From the NCBI GenBank assembly GCA_001695595.3, contig MBPM02000005.1, positions 1,364,001-1,428,000 on the forward strand: DNA of 64,000 nt. Direction: 5' to 3'. The DNA is from Plasmopara viticola (taxonomy: Eukaryota; Oomycota; Peronosporomycetes; Peronosporales; Peronosporaceae). This document shows positions 1 to 11,700 of the stretch, piece after piece (positions within the stretch are counted from its first letter, which is position 1; every line of letters starts with the position of its first letter). A program made the translations under genes and the position numbers. Below the pieces are notes generated by a model. The model was not told where the DNA came from, did not search any database, and saw only the letters and a program-made list of their open reading frames with translations.

Positions 1-3000
1 TGGAAATCTGGGGGGTGTCAAGTAAAAGTTATTCTTGTTCAAAAGTGCACTCCAATAATTCCCCCGATCATCTAATTCCCCATGTCGATTATAAAATTGT
101 ATTTTGCATCTGAAACCTGTTTGAGGCCACTTTGATCTTTTTTGACTCCCTGTGACATAAATGAGCTGGCCACCTATCGCTCTAGACAAGTCAATTTCTC
201 TTCTTTCACTCATGACTCTTTATATTTTCGGCAAATATATTATAATCATCAATATATTTGCGTCAGCTGTGTCTTTCGCTTCTGATATTCTCACTTTTGA
301 GGTTCCGTCTCTTACACGGCAAGAAATAAGAGTATATCAGAACTTAGCATCCAATACAGGCCAGTATGCTCAACAAAGTCATCAACCAAATTCTCTTAAG
401 CCGCTTTTGCAGGTTTAAAGAGGCTGTGATCGAGCTAACAGGAAAGCTTTGAAGTCTTAATAAGGTCACTTTAACTGCTGCCTATAATGTTGACCAATCG
501 GTACAAACAGCCGAAACATGGCAATTTATTGACAGTGCTTAGGTTGTTAATGACAGAACTACTGTTTAGAGGAATCGAATTCGGATATAAAGTAAAGGTC
601 CTGACTGAAACATGCCAAACATGGTTTAACGGGCAATTTCGTAACTGATGGATTCCACTCCAAAGATTTAAGGGACTAGCGGGGCAGTACAATCGTTCGA
701 CAGCTTGGATGTCGTCATTATTACCAGCTCATTGTTTACGTTGGTGAGAAGCCGCCGAATGGTTGCTCTTTACTGTTTTTGATCAACAAAGCACGAAGGA
801 TATGGTAGGTAACGTCAAATTCAGTCAGTATCAAAGCTAACGTTTATGCAGCTTCTGCTGCTGGTTTGCTATTTTACCTTTTTTAGTGTTCATCAAGGAA
901 AATCATTAAATTCCCCAATAATTGTTTGTCGCGAAAGAATACGCGTACCTTCGTCTAATGCAACACCTGACAATAGATAAGTAACGCTTAGTAAGAGGTG
1001 AAAGTACCACCCAATAATCCTTACTCCTTCTGGTACCATTTTCTGTTGGGAGATTTTTTTATTTACCATTTTCACTGCTTGTATATTCTAAGTGGATGCA
1101 AAAATTGCGGTGGTAAATCGTCAATTTCAAAACCGATGTTCGTAGCCAGTCAATTGCGTCAGTAAACTTATGCATCTCGACTTCAATTTGATCTACGACT
1201 CTAGGCAAGCGATTCCTTATGCTCAGCGTCAAACAACTCGGTCATACGCTTTTCATAGCTGATGAATTCCTTTAATTTCTCGAGCGCTTTGCCGACTCAG
1301 TTTCCTTCGAATTTCATTGTTGTATCCAAATGCGTATCGGTATCTGCGCTTGACCGCTATACTCAAAGTCAGAATCCGACTTGCTTTACACGTACACATT
1401 CACGTCGGCAACGCAGCAGTAGCCGAGTTTGAACTCTGAACGACTTAATAACCGAAGCGTTGCCTTTTATCGGACACTGCATATTTGAGGTGATCTCTAT
1501 GAACTATTGCTCTTTCTGAAACTTCAGCTACAAGAGCTAGTCTAGTCGTCTAGCGTATAGATCAACAGCAGCCTCCGACAAATTCTCATGTTTGCTTTCT
1601 AGTTTTATAGTTTGAACCATTTAAATCTCTTAAGTTTGGATCTATCAACTTTCACAATTTTATCGTTTGCTAATAACACAAGCAATCAAGATACCCAAGT
1701 TTAATGCACTAGAATAGAAAGCCGCTATTAAACAAAGGCCACGCACGCAAGTCCACACAAAAATTACGCAAAGCTCGTGGAGGCTCACGAATCAAGCAAA
1801 TGTACCAATTGCATAAATTACAGTAATAAGGCTCGCTAATAGATCGAGAAAGAATTGATAGCAATTTTGAAGGTAGTTATTGCCCGATCACAAACTAATT
1901 TCTAGACATTATTGCTACCGCGGCCAGACATAAATAAATCCATTGCAAGTTTTGCTGGAAAGGGTGAGTAGTGTGGGATGGCTTTCTTTATAACGTGATG
2001 TCACGTTAAACGGAAATCATTTTAGTTGGGATAACTAGATCTATGCTTAACTTTGATGTTTGAATGCTTCAAATATAAAATAGTACGATTGATTCAGTCT
2101 ACAAATGGTTTGTAGTCAGAGCTATATTTGTTACTTTGACCCTACGTTTAGTCCCGTATGAATGAATTAGGTATGATTAAAGGGTCGGGGTGGATGGCGA
2201 ACAACCAGCAAAATTGCAATCTATCATTCTTTCAAATTATCCTTCATGTGAATTTGAAGTCATGGTGATCAAGCAGCTTAAGGTTACCGATAGATGTCAC
2301 TTGTATGCTCGTTATAAATGAAGAAGCTTAAGAAAATTTGCGTCAATACACATTTTTCGTTCGCGCTATTATAGCGTTAGTTTCATTAAGAAAATAGAAA
2401 GGCCAATTAGAGTGCTCAATAAGAAAAAAACGATGCAACGAGCTCAATAAAGCGAGGCTTGTCGAGAAAGATAGACGCGGACCTGCATATTTGATGTTGT
2501 AACACATAAAATAAAAACCACATCCGAGGCAAAGCTCAGCCAATCTTCTTGTGTTGTCTCATGACCAAAAAAAGCTGATAGATCTATTAAGTGAACTATA
2601 CTAAACAGATCAATACTATATGTCGCGAAATAAAAACTCCAAACGCCTGCCCTCACTTTAAACGCTTGCTCTCATTCTCAAGAACATTGTCACATTTGGT
2701 GTCAATCCTTTCATCCCAATATGAAATAAGAGACATGATATGGGACTCCTCGTTTGTCTGCAAGTCTTGCATTCATATTAGTAAGCTGCATCACGAAGGT
2801 TTTAGTTCGTTTTGTATTGCATTATTTTTAACTTTGTGAGAGGTAGCACTTGTAGCTTGATATTTATTAATTTGACACGTGAGAGGGAGTAAAATACGTC
2901 GCGATCTGCAGTAAGATTGGCGAGAGGATCGAGAGACGTGTAATATCGCTGACGCGGCTTTCATTGGCGGCGAGACACAATTAACGCCAATCATTGGACT

Positions 3001-3470
3001 CGATAGTTGAGCCGAAGTTCACAACATAAATTGCGCAGTCGTTGACTTCCGCTGTTCTTTACCCCTTCCTTTTATTTTGCGAACTAATGTCGATGGTATA
3101 AAAAGTCATCCAATTGTGCATGAAGAGATTGTGAGACAAAGGCTTCGTCTAGTACATTCGACACTTTGCTCGAACATGCTACTTAATCAACCATTATATG
3201 CCCTTTTTCGAAAGATACCTACGAGTATCTTAAGAGCCAATTTCAATTTGACAAAAGACGTTGAACGGCGCATTCTTGCTACATCCTCGCATGCTTTAAG
3301 TAAAAAAAACATTCTTGTTTTTTTGTGCGGTTTTTGAGTCAGATAGGTCAACTACCTTTAAAGAGCTAAAGCACACACAATCACTATCAAATAGTACATG
3401 TTGAGCTACAAATCGACTTGCTTATACTTGCTTACATCCTCTGGATAGTACTCCACAATATTTAGGCTGG
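1..3470. other. Gene-poor AT-rich stretch, no intact gene
   Basis: All six frames are broken by frequent stops. The open frames present are under 90 codons, lack recognisable domains and look like chance. The only structure I can support is a minus-strand coding relic near 1.1-1.5 kb (separate entry) that has a partner near 50.3 kb. No tRNA-like or rRNA sequence was seen by eye. Confidence 0.5.
1085..1470 (-). pseudogene. Relic of an unidentified gene, duplicated near 50.3 kb
   Basis: Read on the minus strand this stretch gives protein-like but interrupted sequence, for example a segment containing LEKLKEFISYEKRMTELFD and, further on, IGFEIDDLPPQFLHP, separated by in-frame stops and frame changes. 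The DNA around 1300-1375 and 1415-1440 clearly resembles 50320-50390 and 50460-50490: both carry a version of a TATCCAAAYGYGTA core and of GCCGAGWTWRAACTCT. The two copies share a degraded ancestor. I do not recognise the family. Its position upstream of a CRN pseudogene in both places suggests it travelled in the same duplicated block (inference). Confidence 0.4.
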
Positions 3471-3485
3471 ATACGTGAGAGTCTT

Positions 3486-3809
3486 TTTCGGAAAAGGTTG
3501 GGGTGACGCCCTCCTTCCAAGCGCGGGGGCTAAATGCTCGCGCGCTTCGGGCAGGTGCTCTCGGGCATCTGCAGGTCTCTAACGAGTCTCACCCTCGACG
3601 CGACGGTCTCCAGCACTAGGGCGCCACCTGGGCTCTTACCAAGTCAGAAGTACACAAAATAATGGAAGACCCTCACGGCCTCGGTGCTGGCTGCACTGCC
3701 CGCCGAACGAGACTCGACGTATGCGGACACCACTCTATGCCGTGGACTAGCCATAGAGCCTAGCACGTGCATAACTTGGCAACGCGATAACGTAATACAA
3801 TACAATACA
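3486..3809 (+). repeat. SINE-like element, copy A (full length)
   Basis: A 324-bp element shared at high identity with copies near 27.5, 35.0 and 43.1 kb. It starts near GGAAAAGGTTGGGGTGACG and ends in GATAACGTAATACAATAC followed by a short (ATACA)n tail. It is bounded by a 15-bp direct repeat, ATACGTGAGAGTCTT, at 3471-3485 and 3810-3824, which is a target-site duplication. It has no convincing coding capacity; its open frames recur in all copies only because the DNA is conserved. Target-site duplication, A-rich short tandem tail and small size fit a non-autonomous SINE-like retroelement. I could not place convincing tRNA A and B boxes. Confidence 0.85.
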
Positions 3810-3824
3810 ATACGTGAGAGTCTT

Positions 3825-6290
3825 AAATGGTCTTAACGAATGTTGAACGGCAATTTTTTAAAATGTTGAATCCATTAAAACTACTGTTTTGTACTCAAAT
3901 TTTAATTGTGGAAAATGATTATTTGCAGATTTGCAAATTCTTACTAATTTAATTAAACTCAATAACATTGTCTCCCAATTTTGAGCTCGGTGTTGTTCCT
4001 ATTAGGAGGCCGTCATTAATCTTTCGCACAAGGATTCGTCGAAGTAGTAGAGCTATTTATATTTTTCAACGATCACTATTCACGAGTTGTATGATTTGAC
4101 TCTGTAACTCTCGCGAATTAGGTCTCCGTCCAAAGGAATCATGCGATTCAAAACTTCTATAAATTAATCTACTTGTTAAAAATTCAGCGGTGATGTCTTT
4201 GGTATATCAAAGAGGCATTTACATTAAAATTAGATACTTCTCCAGTAATTTAGCCTTAAGTACTTTAACATATTGCCCAAGCCTAAAAACACTCTTAACA
4301 ATACTCGTCCAGGCATTGAATACGGGACAATTCTGTCATCATTGCTGACGGTCGTCAATATTTACATATATCCGAAGCATCACACACGAACAATTCATCA
4401 CGCAATTTTGTGTACAAAGCAACGGCCGTGACTTTGACTGTGGGGAGCATTCTCGAAGCAGAGCATGATTAATCGGAGATTGCCGGTATCATTGATACAC
4501 AATGACGATTGTGACTCTGTCATTGTCAGCATGACATCGCCCCTATCACCTTTGAAATGTTCACCATCGTCAGGTGAGATAGTTCATTCCTCCTAATAAT
4601 AAATATTAATATCTTCCCCATACATCGTGCTATCCTTGATCGACGGTTCAACCTTTGATTCACCCTTTTATAAAACTATGTTTCCTTTCGCATTTGAGGC
4701 AAGGTAATCGATTGTGCAAGTATATAACAACCTGAGTGGCAACCGAAATGGTTTGACCGTGTTCTCCACGACAAAAAAACCCAAATCAATAATGGTTTAA
4801 TGCTCGTCACACCGTTCTTCGTTGCGAACAAGCTTGCACTACTCGCCGCTGCTTTTGTTGAAGTTACACAATTTGATGATGATGGCTATATTCTTCTTTA
4901 CTTTGTACACCTTTTGCTCGAGATCGTCAGTGTTATCATTCACAGTTTGAGGAGCGAAAGTCGCATTATTCGAGCTTCGCGCGTGTTGCTCTTAATGCCA
5001 ATTCCGAATGAGTTACCATCACTCCTTGATTTGGAAATATATATATCGGCTATCGATCCAACCATGCTGTAGTTACAATCTGGGTCAGCACTTTTATCAA
5101 TATTCAATATGCATTTCTTACACAGATATTCTTAAGTTTAAGTATATTGGTGCCGAGTCAAAAATAAGCGTCATTCCTGACGCTGTCACGCATTTGGTTA
5201 AGCACAAAGCCTCCGATGTTTATCCGAATAGACAATTGCTGTTCACAAGAACGCAATCCTCTTGATTTGACTTGTAGATTTTTAATTTGCAGGATCTGAG
5301 TAATTAATCAACCAAAAGCAAAATGTTATGTGGCTCAATTGTATCGGTATGTGCTCTCTGATAGTAAAGATGCTGTGTTTCAATTTTCTGCGAACTTTTT
5401 TGCTCAATTGTACGAAGAAGGATCCTCTTGTACAAGGCACGCATGGTTGGAGCAAGACGTCTACCATCGATTTGTGGTAAGTCTACAGCGTTGGTGGGTA
5501 CATACTTCAATTAAGCGCATCACTGCTCAATGCAACAATATTCGACAGAGAGAGCTATTGATCAGACGAGAAAAATCTATAGCTTAAATGATCGCTTTAC
5601 AAGCAATCAAATGTAAGCTCATATAATTTATGACCGTATATAGATTAAGAACAAGGGTCTAGAAACAACCAAGTCAATGGCTACGCAAATCATGAGTAAA
5701 TAAGTTTGGCTGAATCAATGTGGCAGATGATCGTTGTTATATGTGTTTTGTTGCCAGTGAACACACGCCAATTAGAAAATATAGTAGCGTTACTATTTTG
5801 ATACTCTTGCCAATTTTGATGCTGGTGGTGACATCTTTCACTACCTCGCGCGCGTTGATTTGGGAGGTTTGGAGCCATTACCGTTTTCTTTTACAAAGTT
5901 TATAACGACAAAACGAATTACCGATGCCGTAAAGTCGCTCGTCTATATGCATGAGAGACTTAACGATGTAGAAGATAACAAAAGTGATGAAAAGTCGACG
6001 TCTGGGTGGCATGCCAGATACCGCAAATGGACTTAAGCAAACGAAGAGTCCGGGATCATGTCTATTAATTTATAACGGGAATTGAGATAATGAAGAGAAT
6101 GACACCGATTGCAAAACTGTCGTAAAGTGGAATTCTTCATAGTCAAAAGGCAGCGTGCTGACAGGTGGTAGCAAATGTTGGTAGGCTCAAAATCAAATAG
6201 TTTTATGATGGAAACAAAAGCACACTTAGCGCAGTACATCAAGTACAAAAAACAGCTTTTTTAAGCTTATAGTTGCAAAAGCATCGAATT
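3825..6290. other. Gene-poor stretch, possible unidentified coding debris
   Basis: Open frames at 4800-5072 (ATG, 90 codons, hydrophobic) and 5330-5587 (plus) look slightly more protein-like than the background but have no recognisable motif, no splice-consistent partner and no conserved copy that I can see. I regard them as decayed sequence. From about 6.29 kb the DNA becomes alignable with 53.54 kb and onward. Confidence 0.35.
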
Positions 6291-8360
6291 GATTGAAATC
6301 CTGCCATATAATCTCGTCAAGAGCAACAGCGGGCAGTGCAAGTTTGCTCGAAACAAAGAACGATGTGGTGAAGCTCCAATATAGCCGAGAAGAGAAGTAC
6401 AGTCAACGAAGACTCACCTCGAGTCAATACTGTAGCCATTGCTGAGGTTATGCCAGTGCTATCGGTACTTCAAAGGCCGACTTTAGATGAGATGACTTGT
6501 TGGCTGAGAGCGGCCGGTACTACAGTGACTTTTCAGTGAGATAGCTCGCTAGTTCACGAACAGTCTATTGCTTAAAAGCGCTCGTCAGAAGTATCAATTA
6601 TTGTCCACCATTTCTTTCACATGACATTGAAAGTCAAATCCGACCGAAGAACTTTGCCAAAGAAAGCGAAACTTCCAAACAGCAAAACGAATGCGAATTC
6701 GGTTGCCCCGGAATGCGCAAAAACGAGTGTGATTTGGTATTACATATATTGGCAACTTTCGATTACTCACGTCCTGCTTTGAGGCCTAAACCAATTTAAA
6801 AGCTCTCAAATGGCCAGCCTTAGTTGTATCTTATTGTGCCGACAAAGTCTCTTATCCCTTAATCAGTCAACTGGCTCAAGTATCACAGAAATCCGGGACA
6901 AAGCAACACTAAGTTCTACAAACTTGTTTTTTCATCCCGTTGGTATTTGCCGTCATACTTTGAGAAAGGTATTGACTTTGCTGCTTTTTTCTCTATCTTG
7001 AACTTTCTGGTAACGAGTAGCATGGACGAGGTGGAGCTGGAGGTCGCAGTGTATGGCGAAGGAATTGTGTTTCCCGTGATGATTGCACGTGCTGCAAGAG
7101 TGAGCGAGCTGCAGGAGGCTATCGTGAACAAGAAGAAAGACGTCAATCATCGCTTCAACGTTGATCCAGCCTTAGTGACATTGTACTTGGCGCGAAAGAA
7201 CGGCACGTGGCTAAAGGACGACGATAGTTTGGATGACTTGTTGTCAGGAGAGAGAATTGACACTAGGTATCGAAAGATGCGGTCTTCGTGGCAGCTCACG
7301 AAGACCGAGTACTTTGGGGACTTTCAGCTCGAAGGAGAAGAGGTTCACATCTTGGTGAAACTCCCAGAAGCGTCGGCTGGTGTTGAACCGATACGAACAA
7401 GAGTGTTTTGGCTTGTGACTGGATCGGTGGAAAATGCGCTACAAACAAGAGGTGTTCGTAGCAGAATCTATCGAATTGCTGATGCCCAACTCGGATACTA
7501 TGACCCGACGAATGTCATAGCTGACGACAAAGTTCAAGCATTCTGGTATGCGAACAACAGCTTGCAGATTCATGTGCTTTTCGAAAAAAGTCTGTTTATT
7601 TGCTGGTTGTTGCGATTGCTGATGTACTGACGTTATTGTTGGTTTATGCAGAGACACATGCCTTGTACTTTATGAGTCGATTGAGGTCGGAATTTATCAC
7701 GACCCCAGTGACTTCGTTTCTTTCACAAGCTCCGTGCCCGAAAGATCAGCAGCTCATTCTCTGTGACGATTATGTCGCCAAAGAGTTCGATTCGCCTCGA
7801 GAGATAAGGTCGTTGACTCCTTCCGAATTTTCTCTCTTTGCAGAAAACCCCGTCTTCAAGTACTAGCAAATTGAAGCTGATCGATGGTTTGGTCCCTATG
7901 GCAAGGCTGAAAGTGCTCATTTAATGTCAAAAGCCCATTGCCGTCAATTTCCATGTGACAAGGAATATGATGATGACGACAACAATCGACTCGCGCTCTC
8001 TCTTGGGATGCACAGTGCTTATGGTATGCTAACTTTTGATTTCCCTGTGGTGAATATGGAAGTTGTATCCGTATCTCATGGACCGGTTCTTGACAATAGG
8101 TTCAAGGTAGGTCAAAGCCACTATTTTATTAGGCAGAACTTACCAAGTTTTCTCTTTTTTAGGTGGAGTTGCATGTTTCAGTATATAGTCGAGACTATAC
8201 CTTTCTATTGGGGCAATTGAAAGACGAATCGACGCGAACCAGCGATGCTCTTGTCATGAAAACGTTCGTTCATGTCGAAAATCCAGCCATATTCTGTAAG
8301 TGCATGGCGTGGAAGCACAAAAATATTGAGAAGCTTCGACGGAGCTATTTCGGGCTATAA
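6291..8360 (+). repeat. Duplicated block, copy 1 (partner 53.54-55.49 kb)
   Basis: Diverged duplicate of 53541-55488. Before the CRN gene the similarity is visible at 6325-6355 versus 53556-53590 (AGAGCAACA then GCAGTGCAAG then TTGCT) and at 6735-6775 versus 53835-53875 (TTGGCAAC, YTTCGATT, CTCA). Through the CRN gene the match is much stronger. The minus-strand relics at 1.1-1.5 and 50.3 kb lie in the same order, so the ancestral block may have been several kilobases long, with indels since. Confidence 0.65.
7022..8360 (+). pseudogene. Crinkler (CRN)-type effector, HNH-like C-terminus, broken copy 1
   Basis: The ATG at 7022 opens about 200 codons. They start with the ubiquitin-like header of Crinkler effectors, carrying a LYLARK variant of the LFLAK motif near residue 55, an LDDLL segment and an HVLVVVP-like VHILVKLPE near residue 118. 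No signal peptide is obvious, as in many CRNs. Downstream, after a candidate short intron (about 7594-7651) and frame changes, a C-terminal part carries HLMSKAHC, then DDDDNNRLALS and an H residue in a pattern like HNH-family nucleases. An intron-like segment with GTAGGT and TTTTTTAG lies at 8107-8162. Breaks: shifted frame after about 7650 and an in-frame TAG at 7864-7866. CRN proteins are host-targeted effectors in oomycetes (established). The nuclease assignment is inference from motif spacing. Confidence 0.7.
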
Positions 8361-10243
8361 AGTAGTGACTCTAGCGTCGTTAAATGTCAGAAGACAAGCT
8401 GAAATCTTTTCATCTTATGTACGTGCAAATGATGTCTCGTGTGCCGTGTATCTCAACAACCTTCGTCTACGTCTTGGACGGCTAAGTATTTACAAAACAG
8501 GCAGGCTTCTTTACTTCCAATCATATGCAAGCAACAACAAACATCCTGACCAAGTATAGAATGTGCATCACAGCTTTTTGGAGCGGCATCAGTCCAATCT
8601 CACGACTTTTTCCTCTATAACACTTTGCGTCCTTGCTTAAACTTTATTTGCAGTGTACAAGATTATCATTATGCAAACCTCATACACTTACTTGGACGCC
8701 AGTTATTAAGTAGCACAATGGTAGCGATAAAAAGTGGTGACCTAGTATAAGAAAGAATGTCCTACAATGTTTCACAGAGCAGATCAATGTCGAAATGAAT
8801 TACACTTCTCATTGACAATGGTGACTAGAGGTGACACACTCGAGCGACAAATTTAAGATGTGACTTACGTTTTCGGAGAATACTTGAGCGAAAAGGAAAC
8901 TGAACAGAAAAGAACATAAGTTGGAAAGATAAATTTTGCCTTCAACCTGGTACACCCGCATTATTATTTTTCCGACAAGGCCTACTTTATAAAGCTAGTT
9001 GTTCAGCTTATTCCTTCTTGCTGAAGCACTGCTTTATTGCGTTTTACTTTCCTTCCCCTTTTGATCGTTGCTTTTTTGATACCGCGAACGGAGGAACCTT
9101 AATTACGCAAGTCCTTATAAAACTGAAGTTTTTAATGTGAAAAAAGTTTCGGATGCTTGAATCAATACTAACGTTTAAAGCCAAGCTGTGTAACTCGTAC
9201 TAGCTTTGAGGAGAGGTTGACGGCTAACTGCCTGAGCGCACGTCTCTTTTAGGAAAAGGCTACGCCAGTCACGCTGCATATGGCCTTCATGTATTATGTG
9301 GCAAAGAAGATTTAAACGGCGTAACGATCCAGCGGCAAACTTAAACTTCTTCGCCGACGTAAAGGTACTTGTAGTTCGTAAGGAATGATGAATTCAACTT
9401 TGTTTTTATCCCAACACTCAAAATGATACCTTTGCTCATTTGTGACGTAGTTGCCGTCTGTGTCAGCCTTTGCCACAAACAGCAACCACATCATACCGTA
9501 TACTGCAGTCGCAGCTACAAATGTTCGTACACTTTTGTGGGTCTCAAAATTTCGGGATAGAAGTCTAGGATAGGCGGTTACAGTCATTGGCCAAAAATCA
9601 TATAGGATAAGCAAGTATTCAGTATACCAGCTGAATCTCAAGATTATAAATCAGAAAAATGATTTTGAGACAGAACAAATGGTAGAACAGATAGCAACTT
9701 TGATTAGATAAGGACAGGGTTTAGGATGGGCAGTAGCTAGTTCAAGAGGAGCCTCTTGGCCAATCGTTGCCGTAGGCCGATCCGTAAAGCTCAGATCAAT
9801 CTCAATCACTTCTTAATTTGCCTTCATCAAGTCAAGCCTCCAGCCTCGAATCCACTGCCTCGACCGACTTCGCCAAGCTTCCCCCGCACAGTGTTGCATA
9901 ATAGCACTCGTCGCGTCAAGTCAAGACCAAGAGTTCAAGGTTGGGTGCTTGCTCAAAGCAGTATCCAGTGATCTTTGATTGCGAGCCACACAATGGGGAG
10001 CACAGATCACGAAGGGTTGCCTATTTGCACGAAGTGTTACATTCGGTGGCTAGTTGGTGCCGTTGCGCATCGGTGTGGTATACACAGTCAAAATTTCTCT
10101 TGGTAGGCCGTGGTCTAGTGCTGTTGTTTCGACAGTCCCCACTTCCCACATCAGGAGGTACGGAGAGTCACGTCTGAATAATTACCCGCTCGATCAAGCT
10201 TGATCTACACTCGTTGCTACTGATTCGTCTCGGGGTGCTTTAT
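8361..10243. other. Gene-poor stretch downstream of CRN copy 1
   Basis: No intact gene. One minus-strand open frame at 9312-9641 is described separately. The part from about 9.75 to 10.24 kb, just before the gypsy relic, is richer in C and in charged codons and may be its 5' leader or decayed left LTR, but I found no second LTR copy near 12.4 kb to prove it. Confidence 0.35.
9312..9641 (-). other. Open frame, possible membrane-protein fragment
   Basis: A 109-codon minus-strand open frame without an ATG at its start. It contains one hydrophobic stretch (VAATAVYGMMWLLFVA), then a hydrophilic tail with FECWDKNKVEF and a basic LRRRR cluster before the stop. The composition looks more like real protein than most frames here, so it could be a terminal exon or fragment of a membrane protein. 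I do not recognise a family and see no convincing upstream exon. Confidence 0.25.
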
Positions 10244-10540
10244 ATGGGTAAGCGTAAAACACGTGAGCCAGAAGAACCGCTCCTCTAGAATACAGAGGCT
10301 CTCACCGACAGCCACAAGAAGCTCGACAAACTTCACTTCGATCTGTGGGCTACTACCTTCAAGCAGTTGGAAATCGTAGAACTTATTCGTATTGAGATCC
10401 CGGACTGCAAAAATTCCGGCGCGCCTGACGCAGTTCACGAAGCGACCGAATTGCTAAAGAGGTGCATCGAGCAAGCCCAAGCGATTCTGAAAGGTTCTTT
10501 CAACCACACAATTCGCCTTCACAAGAAGCGTAGACTGTAA
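10244..10540 (+). pseudogene. Small charged ORF upstream of gypsy gag, one nonsense codon
   Basis: ATG at 10244 opens MGKRKTREPEEPLL. A single in-frame TAG follows as codon 15, then 83 further open codons to TAA at 10538-10540. The product would be about 98 residues, highly charged, with a helical-looking middle (HEATELLKRCIEQAQAILK) and a basic end (HKKRRL). It lies 90 bp upstream of the gag start in the same orientation. It may be an accessory ORF of the retroelement or the tail of an older host gene. I recognise no family. The single stop in an otherwise clean frame implies recent loss or programmed readthrough. Confidence 0.45.
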
Positions 10541-10630
10541 GAAGGAATTAGATCGAATCTTTTTTATTTTTTGGGTTTAATAGTAGGGTTTCGGCAGATT
10601 AGTACAGTGCGCTAGAGAAGGCCAGCTGAA

Positions 10631-11700
10631 ATGACTCAAAGAAGAAGTCGTGCAGCTGAGCGCCCATCTCAAAACCCTAGACCTCGTCAGCAGAGTAGAG
10701 TGAGTGCTAGGAGTGACACCGAATCCTCGCGCTCTGCAACACGCTCAAGTACTTGAGCGCAAGTATCGTCAAGTGGGGCTAACGCCAATAGTCAAGCGGA
10801 AGAATAGGCCCCAGCGACATCAACTCCGTCTGCAAATGCTGGACCTGATACAATGTCCATGCAGCAGCTGAATGTGTTTCTTTCACAACAGCAGCATCAA
10901 AATCAAGCTCAGATACAAGCCCAAATGCAAGCGCAAATGCAACACGCCAATGAACGCTTCGAATATCTCGTGGCTTAAAAGGGATGAGCAGAAGAAAAAC
11001 GATCCTTTTGTTTATGAAGGAAAGTTCGGTGAGGACATTAAACTTTGGATTTTTGCGATGGAGCAGTATTATGCCAACAAGCGTCACTTGATGGAAGCAG
11101 AGTCGTCAGCCTTTGTGACGCTCATCTCAAGTAACTTGGACAAGTCCGTGTTGACTTGGTATCGTGCCTTTATCGCGGACTGTGAGCACATGAACGTGCA
11201 AAAGACATGGGCACTGTTCAAAAATCGACTGCGCACACGCTTCAGATCCAAAGACTTAAAGTACGATCTTCGTGAACGGATGTTTCACTTGAAACAAAAC
11301 GAAACAATCCATAAGTACGTTTCTAAGTTCCAAGACTTGCTGTCTCAAATGGAATTAAAGATCAGCAGACTAGAGAAGCGATTCTTTTTCCAGAATGTTT
11401 TACGGGAAGAAACCGCTAAGAATTTGAAGGAAGGGAGTGCAAGTACTCTTCAAGAGGCTATTGAGATTGCCTCAAAATTCGAGTCTGCTCATTACTCAGG
11501 GTGATCACCTCGTGTTCCGAACAAGCCGTCCAAATCTATGCAGCGCGAAGTCGACAACCGCTCAAGCAAGACACGAGCTCAGAAAATCAAGAAGCTAGTG
11601 AAAAAGAAAGACAAGAATGACGATTGGACGAAAGCAGCAACATGCAGGAATTGTGGTGTCGTTGGCCTCATTTCTCCACAATGGACCGCTCCAAAACGTT
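10631..11700 (+). pseudogene. Gypsy-type gag with degenerate zinc knuckle
   Basis: ATG at 10631 starts an Arg/Ser/Gln-rich N-terminus with in-frame TGA and TAG stops, then a Gln-rich run (QAQIQAQMQAQM). The frame shifts near 10975 into the gag core, 10977-11504. The core has the retrotransposon gag signature: a Trp-containing start (DIKLWIFAMEQYY), LTWYRAF, WALFKNRLRTRF and a YVSKFQDLL segment. After a TGA at 11505 the same frame continues through a basic linker to TCRNCGVVG at about 11640-11665. This is a CCHC zinc knuckle in which the expected His and last Cys are replaced. The gag is therefore inactive in several independent ways. Confidence 0.75.
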
